Shown here one piece after another: positions 1 through 8,751 of a stretch of DNA of 64,000 nucleotides (its first letter is position 1; the number at the start of each line of letters is the position of its first letter). The stretch lies in assembly GCA_026004975.1 (NCBI GenBank), contig BPKE01000001.1, positions 623,788 through 687,787 of the forward strand. Reading direction: 5' to 3'. A program made the position numbers and the translations under genes. The DNA comes from Gammaproteobacteria bacterium (GTDB taxonomy: Bacteria > Pseudomonadota > Gammaproteobacteria > HTCC5015). The notes under the pieces are model-generated. The model worked only from the letters and a program-made list of their open reading frames with translations. It had not been told where the DNA came from and ran no database searches.

Positions 1-560
1 TGGTGCTCGGCTGGATCGGCCGCAGCGCCGCCGGCAAGGGCCCCGACTCCGTCAAGGACGAGCTGGACGTGGAGATCGAAAAACGCCTGGGCACCGCGGC
101 TGCGCTGTTCTGGCTGTTCGTCGGCATCGCCTTGCTGGTCGTCGGCTCGCGACTGCTGGTCTGGGGCGCGGTGGGCACCGCCCGCCTTTACGGCGTCTCG
201 GAACTGGTCATCGGCCTGACCCTGGTCGCCGTCGGCACCAGCCTGCCGGAGCTGGCGGCCTCGCTCGCCGCCGCCCTCGCCCGCCATCACGAGCTGGCGT
301 TGGGCAACATCATCGGCTCGAACGTCTTCAACCTGCTGGCGGTGCTCGCCGTGCCCGCCCTGCTCGCCCCCGGTCCGGTCGAGGCCGAAGTGCTGACCCG
401 CGATCTGCCGGTGATGGTCCTGCTCACCCTCGCCTTGTTCGCCGGCGCCTACGCCCTGGACGGCCGCGCCGGCCGCATCGGCCGGCTGCAGGGCGCGCTC
501 TATCTCGCCGCCTACGCCGGCTACAACGCGGCGCTCTACCTGGACGCGCGCCCGGCATGA
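1..560 (+). CDS. Calcium/sodium antiporter, C-terminal part (YrbG-like)
   Basis: This is the C-terminal part of an inner-membrane cation exchanger of the Ca2+:cation antiporter (CaCA) family; the gene begins before the window. The alpha-repeat motifs GTSLPELA and GNIIGSNVFN are visible, embedded in several hydrophobic segments, and match the second half of YrbG-type exchangers. The stop codon overlaps the lptC start by four bases (ATGA), so the two are probably co-transcribed. In E. coli yrbG heads the same cluster but is followed by kdsD and kdsC, which are absent here. The transported ion in this organism is inferred from the family only. Confidence 0.9.
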   Translation, partial: VLGWIGRSAAGKGPDSVKDELDVEIEKRLGTAAALFWLFVGIALLVVGSRLLVWGAVGTARLYGVSELVIGLTLVAVGTSLPELAASLAAALARHHELALGNIIGSNVFNLLAVLAVPALLAPGPVEAEVLTRDLPVMVLLTLALFAGAYALDGRAGRIGRLQGALYLAAYAGYNAALYLDARPA

Positions 561-1135
561 GCCCCGCCGCCCGCCGCCTGACCACCGTCCTGCTCTGGGC
601 CGCTCTCGGGGCGGCCGTGCTGCTCACCGGCCTGCTGCGCCGGCACACCGCACCGCCGCCCGTGGCCGCACCGGTGCCCCCCGAGCAGAGCGCCTTCGCC
701 GAACGCTTCCAGTGGCGGCGTTACGACGCCGCCGGCCGGCCGCGCTGGGTGCTGGACGGCGCGGCCCTCGAGCGGCGCGCCGCCGACGGGCGCCTGGACA
801 TCGAGTGGCCGCGGCTTCTGGAACGGGACGCCGGCCTGGAACGGGCCTGGCGCATCCAGGCCGAGCGCGCCTGGTCACCGAACGACACGGCCCGCGAGCT
901 GACCTTCCAGGGCGGGGTGCGCGTCCAGGCGACGCGCCGCGAGCGGACCGAGTGGCGGCTCGCCGCCGACACCCTGATGCTGCACGAGGCCGAGGGCCTG
1001 CGCCGGCTGTCCGCGCCCGGCGCGGTGCGGCTGGAAGGCCCGGACTGGTGGACGCACGGCCGGGATCTGGACGCCTGGCCGGACGCCGGCCGGCTGACGC
1101 TGAGCGCGGTGTGGGGACGGCATGCGGCGCGCTGA
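557..1135 (+). CDS. lptC: LPS export system inner-membrane protein LptC
   Basis: A 192-residue protein with one N-terminal membrane anchor (about residues 7-27) followed by a periplasmic domain of the LptC/beta-jellyroll type. LptC passes lipopolysaccharide from the LptBFG ATP-driven extractor to LptA in the periplasm. Sequence similarity within this family is low, so the call rests mainly on size, topology and its invariant position directly before lptA and lptB. It overlaps the upstream exchanger gene by 4 bases and lptA by 14 bases, indicating tight translational coupling. Confidence 0.88.
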   Translation: MSPAARRLTTVLLWAALGAAVLLTGLLRRHTAPPPVAAPVPPEQSAFAERFQWRRYDAAGRPRWVLDGAALERRAADGRLDIEWPRLLERDAGLERAWRIQAERAWSPNDTARELTFQGGVRVQATRRERTEWRLAADTLMLHEAEGLRRLSAPGAVRLEGPDWWTHGRDLDAWPDAGRLTLSAVWGRHAAR

Positions 1136-1628
1136 ACGCCGCCGCTGGGCGCCGGTGCTGCTGGCGGCGGCGCTCGGAACCGCCGGGCCGGCTGCGGCCG
1201 GCGACCCCGGCGCCGCGCCCATCGAGATCCGCGCCGACCGGCTGACCGTCGAACACGGCGGCGCCGTGTTGATCTACCAGGGCAATGTGTCGCTCACCCA
1301 GGACGGCCTGGCGGTGCAGGCCGACACGCTCACCGTGCATCGCGACGCAAGCGGCTTGCAGAGCCTGAGCATCGAGGGCCGCCCGGGCGCCCCGGCCCGC
1401 TTCGAGCACCGCCGGCCCGACGGGCGCCGCGTGCGCGGCCGCGCCCAACACCTGCGCTACGAACCGGCCGCCGGCCGCCTGCGCCTGGAAGGCGACGCCT
1501 GGCTGGACAACGGCAGCGGCGAGCTCGCCAGCGACCGCATCGACTATGAGCTCGACGCCGGCCGCTTCGAGGCCGGCGGCGAGCGCGGCGTGCGCATGCG
1601 CCTGCTGCCGGCGGGGGCCGAGCCGTGA
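1122..1628 (+). CDS. lptA: LPS transport periplasmic protein LptA
   Basis: A 168-residue exported protein. Residues 1-26 form a signal peptide ending in a run of Ala and Gly. The rest is an OstA-like domain, with the typical [13 protein letters not shown] opening and the [18 protein letters not shown] segment found in LptA and the N-terminus of LptD. LptA oligomers bridge the periplasm and carry LPS from LptC to LptD at the outer membrane. It overlaps lptC upstream and lptB downstream, so the three form one translational unit. Confidence 0.93.
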   Translation: MRRAERRRWAPVLLAAALGTAGPAAAGDPGAAPIEIRADRLTVEHGGAVLIYQGNVSLTQDGLAVQADTLTVHRDASGLQSLSIEGRPGAPARFEHRRPDGRRVRGRAQHLRYEPAAGRLRLEGDAWLDNGSGELASDRIDYELDAGRFEAGGERGVRMRLLPAGAEP

Positions 1629-2350
1629 GCCGCCTGGTCGCCGAGGGCCTGGCCAAGGCCTACCGCAAGCGGCGGGTCGTGGACGGCGTCGACCTGCACG
1701 TCGAGGGCGGCGAGATCGTCGGCCTGCTCGGCCCGAACGGGGCCGGCAAGACCACCACGTTCTACATGATCGTGGGCCTCGTGCCCGCCGACGCCGGCCG
1801 CATCCGGCTCGACGGCGCCGACCTCACCCGCCTGCCCATGCACTTGCGGGCGCGGCGCGGCATCGGCTATCTGCCCCAGGAGCCGTCGGTGTTCCGCAAG
1901 CTGTCGGTGGCCGACAACATTCTCGCCGTGCTCGAACTGCAGGCCGACCTCGACCGCCGTTCCCGGCGCGAGCGGCTCGAGGCGCTGCTCGAGGAGCTGC
2001 ACATCGGCCACCTGCGCGACCAACCGGGCATCGCCCTGTCGGGCGGCGAACGGCGGCGGGTGGAGATCGCCCGCGCCCTCGCCGGCCGGCCGCGGATCCT
2101 GCTGCTGGACGAACCGTTCGCCGGCGTCGATCCGATTTCCGTCGGCGAAATCCAGCAGCTCATCGCCGACCTGGCCGCCCGCGGCATCGGCGTGCTGATC
2201 ACCGACCACAACGTGCGCGAGACCCTGCAGGTCTGCCGGCGCGCCTACATCCTCGAAAGCGGGCGGGTGCTCGCCGAAGGCGAACCGGCCGCCCTGCTCG
2301 CCGACGAGCGGGTGCGCCGCGCCTACCTCGGCGACCAGTTCCGGCTGTGA
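1625..2350 (+). CDS. lptB: LPS export ABC transporter ATPase LptB
   Basis: A 241-residue cytoplasmic ATPase that powers LPS extraction with LptF and LptG (not in this window). Walker A (GPNGAGKTT, about residues 37-45), ABC signature ([15 protein letters not shown]) and Walker B with catalytic Glu ([13 protein letters not shown]) are intact. The [10 protein letters not shown] form of the signature is characteristic of LptB. The start is GTG at 1625, overlapping the lptA stop; this gives the usual family length. Confidence 0.97.
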   Translation: MSRLVAEGLAKAYRKRRVVDGVDLHVEGGEIVGLLGPNGAGKTTTFYMIVGLVPADAGRIRLDGADLTRLPMHLRARRGIGYLPQEPSVFRKLSVADNILAVLELQADLDRRSRRERLEALLEELHIGHLRDQPGIALSGGERRRVEIARALAGRPRILLLDEPFAGVDPISVGEIQQLIADLAARGIGVLITDHNVRETLQVCRRAYILESGRVLAEGEPAALLADERVRRAYLGDQFRL

Positions 2351-2438
2351 ACCCCTTGGCGGCGCACCCTCCCGCCCCCACGATCCTCCCCGACGGATCG
2401 GTTTTGTCGCCTTGCACCAAGGGCTACAATTCACGGAC

Positions 2439-3920
2439 ATGAAACAGTCCCTGCAACTCAAGCTCGGCCAGCAGCTGACCATGACGCCCCAGCTGCAGCA
2501 GGCCATCCGCCTGCTGCAACTCGCGTCCATCGAGCTGCAGAACGAGATCCAGACGGTCCTGGAATCCAACCCGCTGCTCGAGGTGGACGAAGGCGGGGAC
2601 GAGGCCGGTGCCGCCGACGACGGCGAAGCGGGCGCGGCCGAGGCGGCGGCCGGGGACCCTGCCGCCGGGCCCGACGGCGACGGCGCCGAGGCGGGGGGGG
2701 AGGCCGTCATCGACACCGCCGACGCCGGCTGGGAAAACGACTGGAGCCTGCCGGGCGGGGCCGGCGGCGGCGAGGAACTGCCGGACAAGGAGATCTACGA
2801 GCGCCAGGACTTCAACGAAACCTCGCTCAAGGACCACCTGCGCTGGCAACTGAACCTGACGACCCTGTCCGACCGCGACCGGCAGATCGCCGAAGCGCTG
2901 ATCGACGCCCTGGCCGACGACGGTTACCTGCGCGAGGATCTGGCCGAGCTGCGCGCCAGCCTGACCGAATCGGGCGCCTTGCCCGAGGACGTCGAGCTCG
3001 ACGAAATGGAAGCGGTGCTGCACCGCCTGCAACGCCTCGACCCCGCGGGGGTGGCGGCGCGGGATCTTGGCGAGTGCCTGCGCGTCCAGTTGCTGGAAAC
3101 CTGCCCGCCGCAGACCCCGGGCCGGGCCCTGGCCCTGGAGATCGTCGAGCGGCACCTGGCGCTGCTCGCCGCCCACGATTATCCCCGGCTCAAGCGCGTG
3201 CTGGGCGTGGACGAGGCCGCCCTGGCCGAGGCCGAGCGCCTGATCCGCAGCCTGCACCCGCGCCCGGGCACGCTGATCGGCTCGAGCCGGACCGAGTACA
3301 TCGTCCCGGACGTGTTCGTGAGCAAGCGCCACGGGGTCTGGCACGTCGAGCTCAACCCGGAACTCGCCCCGCGGCTGCGGATCAACAGCTATTACGCGGG
3401 GCTGATCCGGCGCAACGACCGCAGCGCCGACAACCACTACCTGCGCAACCAGCTCCAGGAGGCGCGCTGGTTCATCAAGAGCCTGCACAGCCGCAACGAG
3501 ACTATACTCAGGGTGGCGAAGGTGATCGTCGAGCGCCAGCAGGCGTTCTTGGAATACGGGGAAGAGGCGATGAAGCCCTTGGTGCTGCGGGACGTGGCCG
3601 AAGCGCTCGGCATGCACGAATCGACCATCTCGCGGGTGACCACGCAGAAATACATGCACACCCCCCGCGGCATCTTCGAATTCAAATACTTCTTCTCCAG
3701 CCACGTGAGCACCGCCGACGGCGGGGAGTGTTCGGCGACCGCCATCCGGGCGATGATCCGCAAGCTGATCGGCGCCGAAGACCCGGCGCGGCCGCTCAGC
3801 GACAGCCAGATCGCCGACGTCCTCGCCGAACAAGGCATCAAGGTGGCGCGACGGACCGTCGCCAAGTACCGGGAAAGCCTGGGCATCCCGGCCTCCAACG
3901 AACGCCGCCGGCTGGCCTGA
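2439..3920 (+). CDS. rpoN: RNA polymerase sigma-54 factor RpoN
   Basis: Sigma-54 (493 residues) directs polymerase to -24/-12 promoters that need an AAA+ activator. Region I begins MKQSLQLKLGQQLTMTPQLQQ, which fixes the ATG at 2439. An acidic, low-complexity region II spans about residues 50-130, followed by the core-binding domain and the helix-turn-helix. The RpoN box ARRTVAKYRE, which contacts the -24 element, lies at about residues 470-479. Standard neighbours lptB and hpf flank it. Two sigma-54 promoters are visible in this same window at the guanidine locus (34120-34135 and 34277-34292), so this factor has recognisable local targets. Confidence 0.97.
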   Translation: MKQSLQLKLGQQLTMTPQLQQAIRLLQLASIELQNEIQTVLESNPLLEVDEGGDEAGAADDGEAGAAEAAAGDPAAGPDGDGAEAGGEAVIDTADAGWENDWSLPGGAGGGEELPDKEIYERQDFNETSLKDHLRWQLNLTTLSDRDRQIAEALIDALADDGYLREDLAELRASLTESGALPEDVELDEMEAVLHRLQRLDPAGVAARDLGECLRVQLLETCPPQTPGRALALEIVERHLALLAAHDYPRLKRVLGVDEAALAEAERLIRSLHPRPGTLIGSSRTEYIVPDVFVSKRHGVWHVELNPELAPRLRINSYYAGLIRRNDRSADNHYLRNQLQEARWFIKSLHSRNETILRVAKVIVERQQAFLEYGEEAMKPLVLRDVAEALGMHESTISRVTTQKYMHTPRGIFEFKYFFSSHVSTADGGECSATAIRAMIRKLIGAEDPARPLSDSQIADVLAEQGIKVARRTVAKYRESLGIPASNERRRLA

Positions 3921-3962
3921 GGACGGCCGCGGCCCCCATCCCCAGCAACGGAGGATCGCAAC

Positions 3963-4283
3963 ATGCACATCGACCTCACCGGGAACCACGTCGAACTGAC
4001 CGACGCCCTGCGCGACTACGTCTACGAGAAAATGGCCCGACTGTCGCGCCATTTCGATCACGTGACCAAGAGCCATGTGATCCTCCAGGTGGACAAGAAG
4101 CGCCACATCGCCGAGGCCACCCTCCACGTCCCGGGCGGCAACGGCGGGCTGCACGCCACCGCCGAGCACGAGGACATGTACGCGGCGATCGACACGCTGG
4201 TCGACAAGCTCGACCGCCAGATCGTGCGCCACAAGGAAAAGCTCACCGACCATCACCGCAAAGAAAAAGCGGACCTGGGCTGA
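3963..4283 (+). CDS. hpf: Ribosome hibernation promoting factor, short form
   Basis: A 106-residue protein of the short HPF/YhbH type that binds the decoding centre of the 30S subunit and promotes 100S dimer formation in stationary phase. The opening MHIDLTGNHVELTDALRDYV and the basic helix KMARLSRHFDHV are typical. There is no C-terminal dimerisation domain, so it is not the long form. A good ribosome-binding site (GGAGG ending 7 bases before ATG) precedes it. It lies between rpoN and ptsN as in most gammaproteobacteria. Confidence 0.94.
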   Translation: MHIDLTGNHVELTDALRDYVYEKMARLSRHFDHVTKSHVILQVDKKRHIAEATLHVPGGNGGLHATAEHEDMYAAIDTLVDKLDRQIVRHKEKLTDHHRKEKADLG

Positions 4284-4287
4284 GACC

Positions 4288-4761
4288 ATGTCCCTGCGCG
4301 ACCGCATCCAGCCGCAGACCGTCGCCTGGCGCGAGGCCGTCACGAGCAAGAAGCGCGCTCTGGAACGGCTCAGCCACTACCTGAGCCAGGCCGAGTCGGG
4401 GCTGGACGAGAACGCCATCTTCGAGAAACTGCTCGAGCGCGAACGGCTCGGCAGCACCGGGCTGGGGCAGGGCGTGGCCATCCCGCACTGCCGCCTGCCC
4501 GGTGTCACCGACGCCGTGGCCGCCCTCATGACCCTCGAAGACGGGGTCGATTTCGAGGCCGCCGACCGCCGCCCGGTGGACCTGTTGCTGGCCCTGGTGG
4601 TGCCGGAAGACTGCGCCGAGGTGCACCTGGAGCTGCTCGCCCAGGCCGCCGAGATGTTCAGCGATCCGGCCTTCTGCCAGCGCCTGCGCCAGGCGCCCAG
4701 CGCCGAGGCCCTCTACGCCCTGATCAGCGGCTGGCAACCGCGGCAGCAACGCCGCGCCTGA
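4288..4761 (+). CDS. ptsN: PTS nitrogen-regulatory EIIA component
   Basis: A 157-residue EIIA-Ntr protein, the terminal phosphate acceptor of the regulatory PTS-Ntr; in relatives it modulates K+ uptake and nitrogen and carbon signalling by binding partner proteins. The phosphorylated histidine lies in GVAIPHCRLPG (His67), and RERLGSTGLGQG precedes it as in the family. It lies 4 bases after hpf and 5 bases before hprK. The phosphate donor NPr/HPr is encoded at 7019, but no enzyme I gene is nearby. Confidence 0.95.
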   Translation: MSLRDRIQPQTVAWREAVTSKKRALERLSHYLSQAESGLDENAIFEKLLERERLGSTGLGQGVAIPHCRLPGVTDAVAALMTLEDGVDFEAADRRPVDLLLALVVPEDCAEVHLELLAQAAEMFSDPAFCQRLRQAPSAEALYALISGWQPRQQRRA

Positions 4762-4766
4762 ACGCC

Positions 4767-5729
4767 GTGGACACGCACGGGCGCCTGACCGTCGGCAAGC
4801 TGCTCGAGCCGCTGATCGAGCGCTTCGGCTTCACCTGGGTCGCCGGCCGCGACGCCGCCGAGCGGCCCATCGAGGAAGACTTCAGTTGGGGCTCGCACCC
4901 CAAGGTCGTCGGCCACCTCAACGTCATCCACCACAACCGCATCCAGGTGCTCGGCCGCATCGAGCGCGAGTACCTGGACGGCCTGCCGGCGGCGGAACGG
5001 GCCGCCCTGCTCCAGCGCCTGTTCGACTCGGTGAGCTTCGCGGTCATCGTCTGCGAAGACCAGCCGATCGCCGACGACCTCAAGCGCCTCGCCGACCGCC
5101 ACCGGGTCGCCCTGCTCGCCGGCGGCGGGCGCAGCAACGAATTGGTCACCGAGCTGCGTTACGTCCTCACCCACATGCTCGCCGAGAAGACCACCCTGCA
5201 CGGGGTGTTCATGGAGGTCACCAGCCTCGGCGTGCTGATCACCGGGGACGCCAGCATCGGCAAGAGCGAGCTCGCCCTGGAGCTGATCACCCGCGGCCAC
5301 CGCCTGGTCTGCGACGACGCGCCCGAGTTCGCCCGCATCACCCCCGACATCGTCTCCGGCCATGCCCCGCCGATGCTCCAGGACCTGCTCGAGGTGCGGG
5401 GCCTCGGGGTGCTCAACATCCGCGAGATGTACGGGGACGGCGCGATCAAAAAGAGCAAGTACCTGCGGCTGATCATCGACCTCGTGCCGACCGAGAAATA
5501 CGGCGGGGAAATCGACCGCCTGCACGGCGACGCCAAGCGCCGCGAGGTGCTCGGCGTGCCGATCGCCCAGATCACCCTGCCCGTCGCCCCCGGCCGCAAC
5601 CTGGCGGTGATGGTCGAGGCGGCGGTGCTCAAATACCTGCTCTGGGCCCGGGGCCGCGACGCCGGCCGGGAACTCGTCGAGCGCCAGCGCCGGGCGCTGG
5701 ATTCGGGTCATCCGTTCGACGCGGTATAA
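4767..5729 (+). CDS. hprK: HPr kinase/phosphorylase
   Basis: A 320-residue bifunctional enzyme that phosphorylates and dephosphorylates Ser46 of HPr. The P-loop GDASIGKSE (about residues 158-166) and the family signature EVRGLGVLNIREMYGDGA are present, as is the RGHRLVCDDAPEF segment after the P-loop. GTG at 4767 is chosen because it gives the normal N-terminus (LTVGKLLEPLIERFGF) and follows ptsN by 5 bases. Its substrate HPr in this window has a matching Ser46. Such hprK-containing PTS-Ntr clusters are typical of proteobacteria outside the enterics. Confidence 0.96.
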   Translation: MDTHGRLTVGKLLEPLIERFGFTWVAGRDAAERPIEEDFSWGSHPKVVGHLNVIHHNRIQVLGRIEREYLDGLPAAERAALLQRLFDSVSFAVIVCEDQPIADDLKRLADRHRVALLAGGGRSNELVTELRYVLTHMLAEKTTLHGVFMEVTSLGVLITGDASIGKSELALELITRGHRLVCDDAPEFARITPDIVSGHAPPMLQDLLEVRGLGVLNIREMYGDGAIKKSKYLRLIIDLVPTEKYGGEIDRLHGDAKRREVLGVPIAQITLPVAPGRNLAVMVEAAVLKYLLWARGRDAGRELVERQRRALDSGHPFDAV

Positions 5730-5730
5730 T
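5725..5730 (+). promoter_or_regulatory. Candidate -10 element before rapZ
   Basis: A perfect TATAAT overlaps the hprK stop codon, 31 bases before the rapZ ATG, in an otherwise very GC-rich stretch. No good -35 lies 16-18 bases upstream (TTCGGG at 5702-5707 is poor), so a separate promoter for rapZ is only a possibility. Confidence 0.3.
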
Positions 5731-5760
5731 CGCGCGCCGTCCTCCCCGGCCCGCGGCGCG

Positions 5761-6627
5761 ATGAAACTGGTCCTCCTCAGCGGTCTGTCCGGCTCCGGCA
5801 AGAGCGTCGCCCTGCACGCGCTGGAAGACGCCGACTACTACTGCGTCGACAATCTGCCGCCGGCCCTGCTGCCGGCGCTGGTCGCGGAACTGGCGCGCGA
5901 CGCCACCGGCCTGTACCCCAACAGCGCCGCCGGCATCGACGTGCGCAGCCACATGCTCGACCCCGAAGCCCTCGAGCGCCACATGGCCGCCCTGCGCGAC
6001 GACCGCGTGAGCGTCCTGCGGGTGTTCCTCGAGGCGAGCACCGACGTGTTGATCAAGCGCTTCGGCGAAACCCGCCGGCGCCACCCGCTGGCCCGCCGCG
6101 GCCTGCCGCTGACCGAGGCCATCGAAACCGAGCGGCGGCTGCTCGCCCCCTTGCGCGAGCGCGCCGACCTGGTGCTCGACACCACCCCCTACAACCTCCA
6201 CCAACTGCGCCGCGAGCTGCTCGCCCGCGTCCACCCCGACGCCACCGAACTGACGCTCATCCTGCAATCCTTCGGCTTCAAGCACGGCCTGCCCACCGAC
6301 AGCGACCTGATCTTCGACGCCCGCGCCCTGCCCAACCCCTACTGGGTGCCGGAACTGCGCGACCTGGACGGGCGGGACGCGCCGATCCAGGCCTACCTCG
6401 ACGCCGACCCCGGCGCGGTCGCCCTGCTCGAAGAACTCGACGGTTTCCTGGAACGCTGGCTGCCTGCCTACCAGGCCGACGGCCGGCGCTTCCTCACCGT
6501 CTCGATCGGCTGCAGCGGCGGCCGCCACCGCTCGGTGTGGCTGTGCGAACGGCTCGCCGCGCGGCTGCGCGGGCGCGGCCTGCGCCTGCGCCTGCACCAT
6601 CGCGAACTGGCCCAGGTCGTGTCATGA
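5761..6627 (+). CDS. rapZ: RNase adapter protein RapZ
   Basis: A 288-residue nucleotide-binding protein. The P-loop GLSGSGKS sits at residues 8-15, and the C-terminal domain carries SIGCSGGRHRSVWLCERLA, the segment implicated in metabolite and RNA binding. In E. coli RapZ delivers the sRNA GlmZ to RNase E to control glucosamine-6-phosphate synthase; whether that role holds here is unknown, since no such sRNA was found in the window. The stop overlaps the next gene's ATG (ATGA at 6624-6627). Confidence 0.96.
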   Translation: MKLVLLSGLSGSGKSVALHALEDADYYCVDNLPPALLPALVAELARDATGLYPNSAAGIDVRSHMLDPEALERHMAALRDDRVSVLRVFLEASTDVLIKRFGETRRRHPLARRGLPLTEAIETERRLLAPLRERADLVLDTTPYNLHQLRRELLARVHPDATELTLILQSFGFKHGLPTDSDLIFDARALPNPYWVPELRDLDGRDAPIQAYLDADPGAVALLEELDGFLERWLPAYQADGRRFLTVSIGCSGGRHRSVWLCERLAARLRGRGLRLRLHHRELAQVVS

Positions 6628-7022
6628 GCGTCGGCGTCCTCATCGTCACCCATCCGCACATCGGCCGGGACGTGCTGGCGGCCGCGCGGCACATCCTCAA
6701 AACCCTGCCGCTCGAGGTCGCGGTGGTCGAGATCGGCCCCGACGCCCCGCCGGAGCGGCTGCTGGAGCAGATCCGCGAACGCCTCGCGGCCCTCGACCAA
6801 GGCGAGGGCGTGCTGCTGCTCACCGACCTGTTCGGCGCCACGCCCAGCAACCTGGCGGTGGAGGCCGCGCGCGGGGGACCGCACCGCATCGTCAGCGGGC
6901 TGAGCCTGCCCATGCTGCTGCGCGTGCTCAACTACCCCGACCTGTCCCTGGACGCGCTGGCCGCCAAGGCGGCCAGCGCCGCCGACACCATCGTCGACCT
7001 GCCCGCCCCGGAGCGCCCGTGA
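6624..7022 (+). CDS. PTS EIIA component, mannose/fructose family
   Basis: A 132-residue EIIA-Man-type domain. The opening VGVLIVTHPHIG carries the presumed phosphorylated His10, and LTDLFGATPSN is the family's second signature. Stand-alone EIIA-Man proteins beside HPr and HPr kinase are common in proteobacteria lacking complete sugar PTS and are thought to be regulatory. No EIIB, EIIC or EIID gene is present to form a transporter. It overlaps rapZ by 4 bases and the HPr gene by 4 bases. Confidence 0.93.
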   Translation: MSVGVLIVTHPHIGRDVLAAARHILKTLPLEVAVVEIGPDAPPERLLEQIRERLAALDQGEGVLLLTDLFGATPSNLAVEAARGGPHRIVSGLSLPMLLRVLNYPDLSLDALAAKAASAADTIVDLPAPERP

Positions 7023-7288
7023 TCGAACGTCGTCTCGAAATCGTCAACAAGCTCGGGCTGCACGCCCGCGCCGCCGCCAAGCTCGTCGCCACCGCCTCCC
7101 GCTACGGCGCCCGCATCGAGCTCGAACGCGAGGGGCGCGTGGTCAACGCCAAGAGCATCATGGGCGTGATGATGCTCGCCGCCAGCCGCGGCACCACGGT
7201 CGTGCTGCGCGCCGAGGGCGAGGACGCGGCCGAGGCCGCCGAGGCGATCGCCGCGCTGGTCGCCGACCGCTTCGGCGAAAGCGAATAA
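7019..7288 (+). CDS. ptsH: Phosphocarrier protein HPr/NPr
   Basis: An 89-residue HPr. Active-site His15 lies in KLGLHARAA and the regulatory Ser46 in VNAKSIMGV, the target of the adjacent HPr kinase. The start is GTG at 7019, overlapping the EIIA stop. It should pass phosphate from enzyme I to EIIA-Ntr and the EIIA-Man protein. In many relatives ptsI or ptsP follows immediately; here the next gene, after 98 bases, is mgtE, so the phosphate donor must be encoded elsewhere or be absent. Confidence 0.96.
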   Translation: MIERRLEIVNKLGLHARAAAKLVATASRYGARIELEREGRVVNAKSIMGVMMLAASRGTTVVLRAEGEDAAEAAEAIAALVADRFGESE

Positions 7289-7386
7289 GCCCCCCTGAGC
7301 CGATCCAGCCGCGCCTTGTCCGGGCGCGGCGCCGCCCCCATATGGCCGGTCCTTTGTCTCTCGCCGGCCGCAGCAAGGAGCCCCCG

Positions 7387-8742
7387 ATGACGGACGCCGC
7401 GCGCGACGAAATCGTCGCCTTCGAAGACGAACTCTACACCCTGCTCGAAGAGGAGCGGCTCGGCGAGGCGCGCGCCCGGCTCGCCGGCCGCCATCCGGCC
7501 GAAGTCGCCGACCTGCTCGAACGGCTGCCGCCGGGCCTGCGCCGGCTCGCCTGGTCGCTGATCGACGAGGACCGACGCGGCGCGGTGCTGGTCGAGCTCG
7601 GCGAGGACGCGCGCGAGAGCCTGCTGCGCGACATGGACAGCGACGCGCTCGCCGACGCCGCCGAACGCCTGGAGACGGACGACGCGGCCGACCTCGTCCA
7701 ATCGCTGCTGCCGCGACTGCGCGAGGCCGTGCTGCGCCGGCTCAGCCCGCGCCGCCGGCGCGCCCTGCGCAGCGTGCTCGACCGCCCCGAGGACCAGGCC
7801 GGCGGCCTGATGGACCCGGACGTGGTCGCGGTCCCGGCCCACGCGACCGTGGGCCAGGTCCAGAAACGGCTGCGCGCGCGCGGGCGATTGCCCGAGAACA
7901 CCGATCGCCTGTACGTCGTCGACGCACGCGGCCGCTATCTCGGCGCCCTGCCCCTCGAAGCCCTGCTCACCCACGGGCCGGACACGCCGGTCGAGCGCCT
8001 CATGGAGCGCCTCGAGCCGCTGCCGGTGGACCTGCCGGAGCACGAGGTGGCGCGCCGCTTCCGCGACTACGACCTGCTTTCGGCCCCGGTGGTCGACGCC
8101 GCCGGCCGTCTGCTCGGCCGCGTCACCGTCGACGACGTGGTGGACGTGATCGTCGCCGAATCGGAGCACGACGCCCTGGCCCGCGCCGGTCTGGACGAGG
8201 ACGAAGACCTGCTCGGCCCGATCCTGCCCAGCGCCCGGCGGCGTTGGGTCTGGCTGGGCATCAATCTGCTCACCGCCGTGGCCGCGGCCGCCGTGGTGAC
8301 GCTGTTCGAGGCGACCATCGCCCAGGTGGTCGCCCTCGCCGCCCTGATGCCGATCATCGCCAGCATGGGCGGCATCGCCGGCAGCCAGACCCTCACCCTG
8401 GTGATCCGCGCCGAGGCCACCGGCCGGCTCGGCCGCCACAGCCTGCGGGCCGTGCTGCGCAAGGAACTGCTCATCGGCCTGCTCAACGGCCTGGCCTGGG
8501 CGGCGCTGGTCGGCGCCGGCGCCGCGCTGTGGTCCGACGATGCGCGCATCGGCCAGGTGGTCGCCGCGGCCATGCTCGTCAACCTGCTGGTGGCCGCCCT
8601 GGCCGGCGTGCTCGTGCCGGTCGTGCTGCGCCGCCTCGACATCGACCCGGCGCTGGCCGGGGGCGTGGTGCTGACCACCGTCACCGACGTGGTCGGCTTC
8701 TTCGCCCTGCTCGGCATCGCCACCGCGGTGTTGTTGCGCTAG
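7387..8742 (+). CDS. mgtE: Magnesium transporter MgtE
   Basis: A 451-residue Mg2+ channel. It has the acidic MgtE N domain (about residues 15-130), two CBS domains (about 140-265) and five membrane helices in the last 170 residues. The membrane part contains MPIIASMGGIAGSQTLTLVIR, the conserved pore segment. The cytosolic domains sense Mg2+ and gate the pore. ATG at 7387 follows a purine-rich site (AAGGAG). It stands at the end of the PTS-Ntr cluster, as in many gammaproteobacteria. No M-box riboswitch is visible in the 98-base leader. Confidence 0.95.
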   Translation: MTDAARDEIVAFEDELYTLLEEERLGEARARLAGRHPAEVADLLERLPPGLRRLAWSLIDEDRRGAVLVELGEDARESLLRDMDSDALADAAERLETDDAADLVQSLLPRLREAVLRRLSPRRRRALRSVLDRPEDQAGGLMDPDVVAVPAHATVGQVQKRLRARGRLPENTDRLYVVDARGRYLGALPLEALLTHGPDTPVERLMERLEPLPVDLPEHEVARRFRDYDLLSAPVVDAAGRLLGRVTVDDVVDVIVAESEHDALARAGLDEDEDLLGPILPSARRRWVWLGINLLTAVAAAAVVTLFEATIAQVVALAALMPIIASMGGIAGSQTLTLVIRAEATGRLGRHSLRAVLRKELLIGLLNGLAWAALVGAGAALWSDDARIGQVVAAAMLVNLLVAALAGVLVPVVLRRLDIDPALAGGVVLTTVTDVVGFFALLGIATAVLLR

Positions 8743-8751
8743 GCTGGGCCC

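Noticed and set aside
7289-7386. A Mg2+-sensing M-box leader before mgtE
   Set aside because: Only 98 bases are available, and no M-box conserved elements are present.
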